From positions 124,001 to 188,000 of the forward strand of contig JAGFBZ010000174.1 of assembly GCA_018398805.1 (NCBI GenBank): a stretch of DNA of 64,000 nt. The letters run 5' to 3'. The stretch is from Hirundichthys speculiger (taxonomy: Eukaryota > Chordata > Actinopteri > Beloniformes > Exocoetidae). Shown here one piece after another: positions 30,656 to 44,559 of the stretch; position 1 is the first letter of the stretch; each line of letters opens with the position of its first letter. Both the position numbers and the translations under genes were made by a program. Under the pieces are notes generated by a model. It saw only the letters and a program-made list of their open reading frames with translations, made no database searches and was not told the DNA's origin.

Positions 30656-33600
30656 ATGTCAGACAGCAGCAGCAGCAGCTCTACATCAGAGCCAGAATGT
30701 GACATAAATATTGGTAAAATTCTTCTTAGTGAATCAATCAGTTACCTGGTTGAAGGCTTTCTGGGCTGTGGGGGTTTTGGAAGAGTGCTCAGTTGTCAAC
30801 AACTGGAAACAAACAACCGAATGGCAGTAAAAATGTTTGGAAGTAAAGATATTGTAGCAGGCAGAAGAGAAGCTAAAGTATTAAATAAAATCAGAAAGCT
30901 TGATCCTGACAGAAACAACTTACAGACAATCACAGATCATTTTGTGGATAGAGACCATTTTTGTCTGGTCAGTGAATTATTGGATGTGAGTTTAGATGAT
31001 TTCATGACCATGAGGCAGTTCAAACCTCTGAACCTTTGTGAAATTTCGACCGATTGCTCAGCAGATGCTGGTGGCTCTGAAAGCACTGAAGACCATGGAT
31101 TTAGTTCACGCAGATATCAAACCTGACAACATAATGTTGGTCCACCACCAGACGCAGCTGTTCAAAGTAAAGCTGATAGATTTTGGTCTTACTGTTAAAG
31201 CATCCCAATTAAAGAAGTATAGGACATTTCAGAATCTTGCTTTCCGAGCCCCAGAGGTATTACTGGATCATCCCAACGTGAATGAAGCTGTAGATATGTG
31301 GTCTCTTGGCTGTGTTCTGGCTCTTTTGTACCTTGGTCAAGAACTATATCCGTATGAATGTGAATATGAGGTAATGAGGCTTATTATGATGATGATTGGT
31401 AAGCCAGATAAAGATTTCTTGGATGCTGCAGGAAAATCAGAGCAGTTTTTTAATCTGATGCAAAACGGTTCTAAAAGGTCATGGTGGATGAAAAACGCCT
31501 TAAGAATACAGATTGGAGACAGGACAGAAAGTTTTGAATCATTATGGCATGTCCAAGTACTTTTATTCTCTGAATGATCTAGTGAAACGCAAAAGTTTCG
31601 GCAAAATAAGCCCATTGAATGGGAAGACACAAAAGCATTCATCAGTCTCCTTAAGAAGATGCTCGCAGTGAATCCAAGAGATCGGATCACTGCAGCTGAA
31701 GCCCTCAACCATGATTTCATTACTATGGAGCATCTACATGTCGCTAGTGATCATCCTTATGCCATTAGAGCACAGAAAAGAATGACAATGTGCCCTATCA
31801 ATGAGACAGACTACATTTCTAGTGAGTCTGAAGAAGACAGCAGAACCTCTGCAGACTATAGCAGCGATTTCGAGCTAGAAACAGAAGCCAGCAAGACCAC
31901 CACTGACAGGACTGACAGTGTTGCTGCTGAAACTGAAGAAGAAAACATGAGCGCTCCTGATACGTCCAAAAAACAGGCTGTCAGAAACAAAACAGGCACA
32001 GTCAGCTCAAGTAAAGAGGAAGTGACATCATCACCAAGAACAAAAGACCAGCAGGAGTTCACTAAAACAGCATCTCTCCAAACTGGAACACACACACTCA
32101 GAACAAAAGACCAGCAGGAGTTCACTAAAACAGCATCTCTCCAAACTGGAACACACAAAGTCAGTTCCAGTAAAGAGGTTGTGACATCATCACCAAGAAC
32201 TGCTACAACACACCAGCAGGACTTCACTAAAACAGCATCTCTCCAAACTGGAACACACAAAATCAGTTCCAGTAAACAGGTAGTGACATCATCACCAAGA
32301 ACAAAAGACCAGCGGGAGTTCACTAAAACAGCATCTCTCCAAACTGGAACACACAAAATCAGTTCCAGTAAACAGGTAGTGACATCATCACCAAGAACAA
32401 AAGACCAGCGGGAGTTCACTAAAACAGCATCTCTCCAAACTGGAACACACAAAATCAGTTCCAGTAAACAGGTAGTGACATCATCACCAAGAACAAAAGA
32501 CCAGCGGGAGTTCACTAAAACAGCATCTCTCCAAACTGGAACACACAAAATCAGTTCCAGTAAACAGGTAGTGACATCATCGCCAAAAACTGCTGCAACA
32601 CACCAGCAGGACTTCACTAAAACAGCATCTCTCCAAACTGGAACACACAAAACCAGTTCCAGTAAGCAGGTAGTGACATCATCACCAAGAACAAAAGACC
32701 AGCGGGAGTTCACTAAAACAGCATCTCTCCAAACTGGAACACACAAAATCAGGTCCAGTAAACAGGTAGTGACATCATCACCAAGAACTGCTGCAACACA
32801 CCAGCAGGACTTCACTAAAACAGCATCTCTCCAAACTGGAACACACAAAGTCAGTTCCAGTAAACAGGTAGTGACATCATCACCAAGAACTGCTACAACA
32901 CACCAGCAGGACTTCACTAAAACAGCATCTCTCCAAACTGGAACACACAAAATCAGTTCCAGTAAACAGGTAGTGACATCATCACCAAGAACTGCTGCAA
33001 CACACCAGCAGGACTTCACTAAAACAGCATCTCTCCAAACTGGAACACACAAAATCAGTTCCAGTAAACAGGTAGTGACATCATCACCAAGAACAAAAGA
33101 CCAGCAGGAGTTCACTAAAACAGCATCTCTCCAAACTGGAACACACAAAATCAGTTCCAGTAAACAGGTAGTGACATCATCACCAAGAACTGCTGCAACA
33201 CACCAGCAGGACTTCACTAAAACAGCATCTCTCCAAACTGGAACACACAAAATCAGTTCCAGTAAACAGGTAGTGACATCATCACCAAGAACTGCTGCAA
33301 CACACCAGCAGGACTTCACTAAAACAGCATCTCTCCAAACTGGAACACACAAAATCAGTTCCAGTAAACAGGTAGTGACATCATCACCAAGAACAACACA
33401 CCAGCAGGACTTCACTAAAACAGCATCTCTCCAAACTGGAACACACAAAATCAGTTCCAGTAAACAGGTAGTGACATCATCACCAAGAACTGCTACAACA
33501 CACCAGCAGGACTTCACTAAAACAGCATCTCTCCAAACTGGAACACACAAAATCAGTTCCAGTAAACAGGTAGTGACATCATCACCAAGAACTGCTACAA

Positions 33601-36600
33601 CACACCAGCAGGACTTCACTAAAACAGCATCTCTCCAAACTGGAACACACAAAATCAGTTCCAGTAAACAGGTAGTGACATCATCACCAAGAACAATAGA
33701 AACACACGACTTCACTAAAACAGCATCTCTCCAAACTGGAACACACAAAATCAGTTCCAGTAAACAGGTAGTGACATCATCACCAAGAACTGCTACAACA
33801 CACCAGCAGGACTTCACTAAAACAGCATCTCTCCAAACTGGAACACACAAAATCAGTTCCAGTAAACAGGTAGTGACATCATCACCAAGAACTGCTACAA
33901 CACACCAGCAGGACTTCACTAAAACAGCATCTCTCCAAACTGGAACACACAAAACCAGTTCCAGTAAACAGGTAGTGACATCATCACCAAGAACTGCTGC
34001 AACACACCAGCAGGACTTCACTAAAACAGCATCTCTCCAAACTGGAACACACAAAACCAGTTCCAGTAAACAGGTAGTGACATCATCACCAAGAACTGCT
34101 GCAACACACCAGCAGGACTTCACTAAAACAGCATCTCTCCAAACTGGAACACACAAAATCAGTTCCAGTAAACAGGTAGTGACATCATCACCAAGAACTG
34201 CTACAACACACCAGCAGGACTTCACTAAAACAGCATCTCTCCAAACTGGAACACACAAAATCAGTTCCAGTAAACAGGTAGTGACATCATCACCAAGAAC
34301 TGCTGCAACACACCAGCAGGACTTCACTAAAACAGCATCTCTCCAAACTGGAACACACAAAATCAGTTCCAGTAAACAGGTAGTGACATCATCACCAAGA
34401 ACTGCTACAACACACCAGCAGGACTTCACTAAAACAGCATCTCTCCAAACTGGAACACACAAAATCAGTTCCAGTAAACAGGTAGTGACATCATCACCAA
34501 GAACTGCTACAACACACCAGCAGGACTTCACTAAAACAGCATCTCTCCAAACTGGAAACACACAAAATCAGTTCCAGTAAACAGGTAGTGACATCATCAC
34601 CAAGAACTGCTGCAACACACCAGCAGGACTTCACTAAAACAGCATCTCTCCAAACTGGAACACACACAAAATCAGTTCCAGTAAACAGGTAGTGACATCA
34701 TCACCAAGAACTGCTACAACACACCAGCAGGACTTCACTAAAACAGCATCTCTCCAAACTGGAACACACAAATCAGTTCCAGTAAACAGGTAGTGACATC
34801 ATCACCAAGAACAATAGACCAGCAGGAGTTCACTAAAACAGCATCTCTCCAAACTGGAACACACAAAATCAGTTCCAGTAAACAGGTAGTGACATCATCA
34901 CCAAGAACTGCTACAACACACCAGCAGGACTTCACTAAAACAGCATCTCTCCAAACTGGAACACACAAAATCAGTTCCAGTAAACAGGTAGTGACATCAT
35001 CACCAAGAACTGCTGCAACACACCAGCAGGACTTCACTAAAACAGCATCTCTCCAAACTGGAACACACAAAATCAGTTCCAGTAAACAGGTAGTGACATC
35101 ATCACCAAGAACTGCTGCAACACACCAGCAGGACTTCACTAAAACAGCATCTCTCCAAACTGGAACACACAAAATCAGTTCCAGTAAACAGGTAGTGACA
35201 TCATCACCAAGAACTGCTACAACACACCAGCAGGACTTCACTAAAACAGCATCTCTCCAAACTGGAACACACAAAATCAGTTCCAGTAAACAGGTAGTGA
35301 CATCATCACCTAGAACTGCTACAACACCACCAGCAGGACTTCACTAAAACAGCATCTCTCCAAACTGGAACACACAAAATCAGTTCCAGTAAACAGGTAG
35401 TGACATCATCACCAAGAACTGCTACAACACACCAGCAGGACTTCACTAAAACAGCATCTCTCCAAACTGGAACACACAAAATCAGTTCCAGTAAACAGGT
35501 AGTGACATCATCACCAAGAACTGCTGCAACACACCAGCAGGACTTCACTAAAACAGCATCTCTCCAAACTGGAACACACAAAACCAGTTCCAGTAAACAG
35601 GTAGTGACATCATCACCAAGAACTGCTACAACACACCAGCAGGACTTCACTAAAACAGCATCTCTCCAAACTGGAACACACAAAATCAGTTCCAGTAAAC
35701 AGGTAGTGACATCATCACCAAGAACTGCTACAACACACCAGCAGGACTTCACTAAAACAGCATCTCTCCAAACTGGAACACACACAAAATCAGTTCCAGT
35801 AAACAGGTAGTGACATCATCACCAAGAACTGCTACAACACACCAGCAGGACTTCACTAAAACAGCATCTCTCCAAACTGGAACACACAAAATCAGTTCCA
35901 GTAAACAGGTAGTGACATCATCACCAAGAACTGCTACAACACACCAGCAGGACTTCACTAAAACAGCATCTCTCCAAACTGGAACACACAAAATCAGTTC
36001 CAGTAAACAGGTAGTGACATCATCACCAAGAACTGCACAACACACCAGCAGGACTTCACTAAAACAGCATCTCTCCAAACTGGAACACACAAAATCAGTT
36101 CCAGTAAACAGGTAGTGACATCATCACCAAGAACTGCTGCAACACACCAGCAGGACTTCACTAAAACAGCATCTCTCCAAACTGGAACACACAAAATCAG
36201 TTCCAGTAAACAGGTAGTGACATCATCACCAACAACTGCTACAACACACCAGCAGGACTTCACTAAAACAGCATCTCTCCAAACTGGAACACACAAAAAT
36301 CAGTTCCAGTAAACAGGTAGTGACATCATCACCAAGAACTGCTACAAACACACCAGCAGGACTTCACTAAAACAGCATCTCTCCAAACTGGAACACACAA
36401 AATCAGTTCCAGTAAACAGGTAGTGACATCATCACCAAGAACTGCTGCAACACACCAGCAGGACTTCACTAAAACAGCATCTCTCCAAACTGGAACACAC
36501 AAAATCAGTTCCAGTAAACAGGTAGTGACATCATCACCAAGAACTGCTGCAACACACACCAGCAGGACTTCACTAAAACAGCATCTCTCCAAACTGGAAC

Positions 36601-39600
36601 ACACAAAATCAGTTCCAGTAAACAGGTAGTGACATCATCACCAAGAACTGCTACAACACACCAGCAGGACTTCACTAAAACAGCATCTCTCCAAACTGGA
36701 ACACACAAAATCAGTTCCAGTAAACAGGTAGTGACATCATCACCAAGAACTGCTACAACACACCAGCAGGACTTCACTAAAACAGCATCTCTCCAAACTG
36801 GAACACACAAAATCAGCTCCAGTAAACAGGTAGTGACATCATCACCAAGAACTGCTACAACACACCAGCAGGTCTTCCCTAAAACAGCATCTCTCCAAAC
36901 TGGAACACACAAAATCAGTTCCAGTAAACAGGTAGTGACATCATCACCAAGAACTGCTACAACACACCAGCAGGACTTCACTAAAACAGCATCTCTCCAA
37001 ACTGGAACACACAAAACCAGTTCCAGTAAACAGGTAGTGACATCATCACCAAGAATGCTGCAACACACCAGCAGGACTTTCACTAAAACAGCATCTCTCC
37101 AAACTGGAACACACAAAAACCAGTTCCAGTAAACAGGTAGTGACATCATCACCAAGAACTGCTGCTACAACACACCAGCAGGACTTCACTAAAACAGCAT
37201 CTCTCCAAACTGGAACACACAAAATCAGTTCCAGTAAACAGGTAGTGACATCATCACCAAGAACTGCTACAACACACCAGCAGGACTTCACTAAAACAGC
37301 ATCTCTCCAAACTGGAACACACAAAATCAGTTCCAGTAAACAGGTAGTGACATCATCACCAAGAACTGCTACAACACACCAGCAGGACTTCACTAAAACA
37401 GCATCTCTCCAAACTGGAACACACAAAATCAGTTCCAGTAAACAGGTAGTGACATCATCACCAAGAACTGCTACAACACACCAGCAGGACTTCACTAAAA
37501 CAGCATCTCTCCAAACTGGAACACACAAAATCAGTTCCAGTAAACAGGTAGTGACATCATCACCAAGCAACACACACCAGCAGGACTTCACTAAAACAGC
37601 ATCTCTCCAAACTGGAACACACAAAATCAGTTCCAGTAAACAGGTAGTGACATCATCACCAAGAACTGCTACAACACACCAGCAGGACTTCACTAAAACA
37701 GCATCTCTCCAAACTGGAACACACAAAATCAGTTCCAGTAAACAGGTAGTGACATCATCACCAAGAACAATAGACCAGCAGGACTTCACTAAAACAGCAT
37801 CTCTCCAAACTGGAACACACAAATCAGTTCCAGTAAACAGGTAGTGACATCATCACCAAGAACTGCTACAACACACCAGCAGGACTTCACTAAAACAGCA
37901 TCTCTCCAAACTGGAACACACAAATCAGTTCCAGTAAACAGTGACATCATCACCAAGAACTGCTGCAACACACCAGCAGGACTTCACTAAAACGCATCTC
38001 TCCAAACTGGAACACACAAAAACCAGTTCCAGTAAACAGGTAGTGACATCATCACCAAGAACTGCTACAACACACCAGCAGGACTTCACTAAAACAGCAT
38101 CTCTCCAAACTGGAACACACAAAATCAGTTCCAGTAAACAGGTAGTGACATCATCACCAAGAACACAACAGACCAGCAGGACTTCACTAAAACAGCATCT
38201 CTCCAAACTGGAAAACAAAATCAGTTCCAGTAAACAGGTAGTGACATCATCACCAAGAACTGCTGCAACACACCAGCAGGGATTCACTAAAACAGCATCT
38301 CTCCAAACTGGAACACACAAAATCAGTTCCAGTAAACAGGTAGTGACATCATCACCAAGAACTGCTACAACACACCAGCAGGACTTCACTAAAACAGCAT
38401 CTCTCCAAACTGGAACACACAAAATCAGTTCCAGTAAACAGGTAGTGACATCATCACCAAGAACTGCTACAACACACCAGCAGGACTTCACTAAAAACAG
38501 CATCTCTCCAAACTGGAACACACAAAATCAGTTCCAGTAAACAGGTAGTGACATCATCACCAAGAACTGCTACAACACACCAGCAGGACTTCACTAAAAC
38601 AGCATCTCTCCAAACTGGAACACACAAAATCAGTTCCAGTAAACAGGTAGTGACATCATCACCAAGAACTGCTGCAACACACCAGCAGGACTTCACTAAA
38701 ACAGCATCTCTCCAAACTGGAACACACAAAATCCAGTTCCAGTAAACAGGTTAGTGACATCATCACCAAGACTGCTACAACACACCAGCAGGACTTCACT
38801 AAAACAGCATCTCTCCAAACTGGAAACACACAAAATCAGTTCCAGTAAACAGGTAGTGACATCATCACCAAGAACTGCTACAACACACCAGCAGGACTTT
38901 CACTAAAACAGCATCTCTCCAAACTGGAACACACAAAGTCAGTTCCAGTAAACAGGTAGTGACATCATCACCAAGAACTGCTACAACACACCAGCAGGAC
39001 TTCACTAAAACAGCATCTCTCCAAACTGGAACACACAAAATCAGTTCCAGTAAACAGGTAGTGACATCATCACCAAGAACTGCTACAAACACACCAGCAG
39101 GAGTTCACTAAAACAGCATCTCTCCAAACTGGAACACACAAAACCAGTTCCAGTAAACAGGTAGTGACATCATCACCAAGAACAACACACCAGCAGGACT
39201 TCACTAAAACAGCATCTCTCCAAACTGGAACACACAAACCAGTTCCAGTAAACAGGTAGTGACATCATCACCAAGAACTGCAACACACCAGCAGGGACTT
39301 TCACTAAACGCATCTCTCAAACTGGAACACACAAAACCAGTTCCAGTAAACAGGTAGTGACATCATCACCAAGAACTGCTGCCAACACACCAGCAGGACT
39401 TCACTAAAACAGCATCTCTCCAAACTGGAACACACAAACCCAGTTTCCAGTAAACAGGTAGTGACATCATCACCAAGAACTGCTGCAACACACCAGCAGG
39501 ACTTCACTAAAACAGCATCTCTCCAAACTGGACACACAAAACCAGTTCCAGTAAAAGGTAGTGACCTCATCACCAAGAAACTGCTGCAACACACCAGCAG

Positions 39601-42600
39601 GACTTCACTANGTAGTGACATCATCACCAAGAACTGCTACAACACACCAGCAGGACTTCACTAAAACAGCATCTCTCCAAACTGGAACACACAAAATCAG
39701 TTCCAGTAAACAGGTAGTGACATCATCACCAAGAACTGTAACAACCACCAGCAGGACTTCACTAAAACAGCATCTCTCCAAACTGGAACACACAAAATCA
39801 GTTCCAGTAAACAGGTAGTGACATCATCACCAAGAACTGCTAACAACACACCAGCAGGACTTCACTAAAACAGCATCTCTCCAAACTGGAACACACAAAA
39901 TCAGTTCCAGTAAACAGGTAGTGACATCATCACCAAGAACTGCTACAACACACCAGCAGGACTTCACTAAAACAGCATCTCTCCAAACTGGAACACACAA
40001 AATCAGTTCCAGTAAACAGGTAGTGACATCATCACCAAGAACTGCTAACAACACACCAGCAGGACTTCACTAAAACAGCATCTCTCCAAACTGGAACACA
40101 CAAAATCAGTTCCAGTAAACAGGTAGTGACATCATCACCAAGAACTGCTACAACACACCAGCAGGACTTCACTAAAACAGCATCTCTCCAAACTGGAACA
40201 CACAAAATCAGTTCCAGTAAAACAGGTAGTGACATCATCACCAAGAACTGTAACAACACCAGCAGGACTTCACTAAAACAGCATCTCTCCAAACTGGAAC
40301 ACACAAAATCAGTTCCAGTAAACAGGTAGTGACATCATCACCAAGAACTGCTACAACACACCAGCAGGACTTCACTAAAACAGCATCTCTCCAAACTGGA
40401 ACACACAAAATCAGTTCCAGTAAACAGGTAGTGACATCATCACCAAGAACTGCTACAACACACCAGCAGGACTTCACTAAAACAGCATCTCTCCAAACTG
40501 GAACACACAAAACCAGTTCCAGTAAACAGGTAGTGACATCATCACCAAGAACTGCTACAACACACCAGCAGGACTTCACTAAAACAGCATCTCTCCAAAC
40601 TGGAACACACAAAATCAGTTCCAGTAAACAGGTAGTGACATCATCACCAAGAACTGCTACAACACACCAGCAGGACTTCACTAAAACAGCATCTCTCCAA
40701 ACTGGAACACACAAAGTCAGTTCCAGTAAACAGGTAGTGACATCATCACCAAGAACTGCTACAACACACCAGCAGGACTTCACTAAAACAGCATCTCTCC
40801 AAACTGGAAACACACAAAATCAGTTCCAGTAAACAGGTAGTGACATCATCACCAAGAACTGCTACAACACACCAGCAGGACTTCACTAAAACAGCATCTC
40901 TCCAAACTGGAACACACAAAATCAGTTCCAGTAAACAGGTAGTGACATCATCACCAAGAACTGACAACACACCAGCAGGACTTCACTAAAACAGCATCTC
41001 TCCAAACTGGAACACACAAAATCAGTTCCAGTAAACAGGTAGTGACATCATCACCAAGAACTGCTACAACACACCAGCAGGACTTCACTAAAACAGCATC
41101 TCTCCAAACTGGAACACACAAAATCAGTTCCAGTAAACAGGTAGTGACATCATCACCAAGAACTGCTACAACACACCAGCAGGACTTCACTAAAACAGCA
41201 TCTCTCCAAACTGGAACACACAAAACCAGTTCCAGTAAACAGGTAGTGACATCATCACCAAGAACTGCTGCAACACACCAGCAGGACTTCACTAAAACAG
41301 CATCTCTCCAAACTGGAACACACAAAATCAGTTCCAGTAAACAGGTAGTGACATCATCACCAAGAACTGCTACAACACACCAGCAGGACTTCACTAAAAC
41401 AGCATCTCTCCAAACTGGAACACACAAAATCAGTTCCAGTAAACAGGTAGTGACATCATCACCAAGAACAACAGACCAGCAGGACTTCACTAAAACAGCA
41501 TCTCTCCAAACTGGAACACACAAAATCAGTTCCAGTAAACAGGTAGTGACATCATCACCAAGAACTGCTACAACACACCAGCAGGACTTCACTAAAACAG
41601 CATCTCTCCAAACTGGAACACACAAAATCAGTTCCAGTAAACAGGTAGTGACATCATCACCAAGAACTGCTACAACACACCAGCAGGACTTCACTAAAAC
41701 AGCATCTCTCCAAACTGGAACACACAAAATCAGTTCCAGTAAACAGGTAGTGACATCATCACCAAGAACTGCTGCAACACACCAGCAGGACTTCACTAAA
41801 ACAGCATCTCTCCAAACTGGAACACACAAAACCAGTTCCAGTAAACAGGTAGTGACATCATCACCAAGAACTGCTACAACACACCAGCAGGACTTCACTA
41901 AAACAGCATCTCTCCAAACTGGAACACACAAAATCAGTTCCAGTAAACAGGTAGTGACATCATCACCAAGAACTGCTACAACACACCAGCAGGACTTCAC
42001 TAAAACAGCATCTCTCCAAACTGGAACACACAAAATCAGTTCCAGTAAACAGGTAGTGACATCATCACCAAGAACTGCTACAACACACCAGCAGGACTTC
42101 ACTAAAACAGCATCTCTCCAAACTGGAACACACAAAATCAGTTCCAGTAAACAGGTAGTGACATCATCACCAAGAACTGCTGCAACACACCAGCAGGACT
42201 TCACTAAAACAGCATCTCTCCAAACTGGAACACACAAAATCAGTTCCAGTAAACAGGTAGTGACATCATCACCAAGAACTGCTACAACACACCAGCAGGA
42301 CTTCACTAAAACAGCATCTCTCCAAACTGGAACACACAAAATCAGTTCCAGTAAACAGGTAGTGACATCATCACCAAGAACTGCTAAACACCAGCAGGAC
42401 TTCACTAAAACAGCATCTCTCCAAACTGGAACACACAAAACCAGTTCCAGTAAAACAGGTAGTGACATCATCACCAAGAACTGCTGCAACACACCACCAG
42501 CAGGACTTCACTAAAACAGCATCTCTCCAAACTGGAACACACAAAACCAGTTCCAGTAAACAGGTAGTGACATCATCACCAAGAACTGCTGCAACACACC

Positions 42601-43867
42601 AGCAGGACTTCACTAAAACAGCATCTCTCCAAACTGGAACACACAAAATCAGTTCCAGTAAACAGGTAGTGACATCATCACCAAGAACTGCTACAACACA
42701 CCAGCAGGACTTCACTAAAACAGCATCTCTCCAAACTGGAACACACAAAAATCAGTTCCAGTAAACAGGTAGTGACATCATCACCAAGAACTGCTACAAC
42801 ACACCAGCAGGACTTCACTAAAACAGCATCTCTCCAAACTGGAACACACAAAATCAGTTCCAGTAAACAGGTAGTGACATCATCACCAAGAACTGCTACA
42901 ACACACCAGCAGGACTTCACTAAAACAGCATCTCTCCAAACTGGAACACACAAAACCAGTTCCAGTAAACAGGTAGTGACATCATCACCAAGAACTGCTA
43001 CAACACACCAGCAGGACTTCACTAAAACAGCATCTCTCCAAACTGAAACACACAAAATCAGTTCCAGTAAACAGGTAGTGACATCATCACCAAGAACAAT
43101 AGACCAGCGGGATTTCACTAAAACAGCATCTCTCCAAACTGGAACACACAAAAACCAGTTCCAGTAAACAGGTAGTGACATCATCACCAAGAACTGCTGC
43201 AACACACCAGCAGGACTTCACTAAAACAGCATCTCTCCAAACTGGAACACACAAAACCAGTTCCAGTAAACAGGTAGTGACATCATCACCAAGAACTGCT
43301 GCAACACACCAGCAGGACTTCACTAAAACAGCATCTCTCCAAACTGGAACACACAAAACCAGTTCCAGTAAACAGGTAGTGACATCATCACCAAGAACTG
43401 CTGCAACACACCAGCAGGATGCCACTAAAGTTTTCCAAACTGGAACACGTAGAGTCAGTTCCAGTCAAGGAGGAGTAAAGAGAATACTGAAACATGTGAC
43501 AACAGGACAGAAGACGGAGTCAGCAATGCAGCTCACTGAGACATTCAATGTAAATGTAAACATTTGTGTAACAGGTAACATTAAGTTTGAGTCGCCACCA
43601 TCAGCTGATGCAGCCAGTTGGAGACGTAACACCAGCAACCTTCCAGGTGAAGTGATGGAGGACACTTACAGAGCTGCTGTTGACTACAAAGACAGACAAG
43701 CAGGAAAGTTCATCAACACCACAGCTCCTGGCAGCAACAAAATAGCTGACAGTTCATGTGAAAAAGACAAAAAAATAGATCATGTTGGAGGTAAAACCTT
43801 TATGAAATGTTTTCAAAGGATTGGCAAATTCTTCTCTGGGTTATTCAAATGGAAGAAACAAAGATAA
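30656..43867 (+). CDS. HIPK-like protein kinase with giant 34-residue repeat tail (frame-broken as assembled)
   Basis: A single-exon Ser/Thr-type kinase of the homeodomain-interacting protein kinase family. Start ATG at 30656 (MSDSSSSSSTSEPECDINIG). The kinase domain shows the glycine loop GCGGFGRV (about residue 38), AVK lysine 59, αC glutamate in RREAKVL, catalytic HADIKPDN (HAD for HRD, as in HIPKs), DFG in LIDFGLTV, and APEVLL before VDMWSLGCV. Three 1-nt frame changes are needed, near 31,045, 31,550 and 31,595. From about residue 450 a Ser/Thr-rich 34-residue repeat runs to about 43,440, interrupted by some 20 further frame breaks. A unique C-terminus follows and ends in KKQR before TAA. 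Taken as continuous, about 4,400 codons lie between start and stop. The catalytic residues are intact. Pseudogenisation and assembly indels are both possible. Confidence 0.8.
32012..43440 (+). repeat. 102-bp coding minisatellite in the kinase (about 110 copies)
   Basis: The unit encodes SSSKQVVTSSPRTATTHQQ followed by DFTKTASLQTGTHK, about 14 of 34 residues being Ser or Thr, with a basic tilt. A 96-bp variant replaces TATTHQQD with TKDQ(Q/R)E. It is confined to the first 1.1 kb (units near 32,040, 32,100, 32,300, 32,400, 32,495, 32,690 and 33,090). Rare TIDQ/TTDQ forms occur near 34,810, 37,765, 41,467 and 43,095. Both unit lengths preserve frame. The segments 32,012-34,555 and 41,042-42,450 are free of frame breaks. 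The worst stretch is 38,700-39,611, ending at an N. The opposite strand is also open but carries no gene evidence. Confidence 0.95.
43428..43867 (+). CDS. unique C-terminal region of the HIPK-like kinase
   Basis: After the last, diverged repeat (DATKVFQTGTRRVSSSQ) the frame continues for about 130 unique codons, with no recognised domain. It closes with an aromatic, basic stretch (FMKCFQRIGKFFSGLFK, then WKKQR) that would form an amphipathic helix suited to membrane or nucleic-acid binding. That this end stays open and in frame with the final repeats argues that the array is translated. The helix role is inference. Confidence 0.7.
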
Positions 43868-44114
43868 ATGAAGAGACTGTGCTAGCGTGATGTAGCCTTT
43901 TTGCTTTTCCTGTGAAGGTAAGATTGATTGGTGATTGTAAATGATGTGCAGGAGTGAACGTGCACGGTTTCTTATCACTGTGATGTTCTGAAGACAAGTC
44001 TACATCTATCATGATGGGTTTTCTCCAGGTGCTCCGGTTTCCTCACACAGTCCAAAAAAAAAAAAAGAAAAAAGTCTGTAAAATATGTCAAACAGAGAGG
44101 CGAGTCCCCACTCA
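43868..44114 (+). other. kinase 3' flank
   Basis: No gene. It contains a short piece homologous to the SINE 3' part (GGTGCTCCGGTTTCCTC near 44,028), an A run, and TCTGTAAAATATGTCAAACA near 44,074. The last sequence recurs after the SINE near 44,279. Confidence 0.5.
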
Positions 44115-44490
44115 GGGCAGCATGGTGGCTTAGTGGTCAGCACTGTTGCCTCCCAGCTAGAAGGTTCCTGGTCTGAACCTCAGCAGGTTCTGAGTGGAGT
44201 TTCCATCTTCTTCCTGTGCTCGTCTGGGTTTCCTCCGGGTGCTCCGGTTTCCTCCCACAGTCCAAAAAAAAAAAAAAGTCTGTAAAATATGTCAAACAAA
44301 AAAATTCTTCCTTCTCACAGCTGAAATCATCTCTAACAACTCTGAAGAAACTTAAATCATGACAGTTTCTGCAACATGTAATTTACCTTCTGGGATGAAT
44401 AAAGTATATAATTGGTAGATGGGATAGGCTCCAGAAGATCCCTGTGACCATAAAAATGAATAAGGAGCTATGTATGATAGATGGATGGAC
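44115..44490 (+). mobile_element. tRNA-like SINE, interrupted
   Basis: The head GGGCAGCATGGTGGCTTAG contains an A-box-like TGGCTTAGTGG. A B-box-like GGTCTGAACC follows, then GGGTGCTCCGGTTTCCTCC. A tail piece, GATGGGATAGGCTCCAGAAG ending in GATGGATGG, lies at 44,418-44,490. Between them is about 85 bp ending in GGGATGAATAAAGTATAT that looks like an L2-type LINE tail. The head-tail pairing is known from a widespread fish SINE (recall). Confidence 0.65.
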
Positions 44491-44559
44491 AACTGAATCA
44501 TTTAAAGAGGTGAATGGTGACTGGTCCATAGGTCTGTCCCACACCAGAGCTATGCTAAT

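Noticed and set aside
31856..34561. Minus-strand 901-codon frame (CVPVWRDAVLVKSCW repeats)
   Set aside because: A shadow of the kinase repeat. The plus strand has a kinase domain, unique start and unique end.
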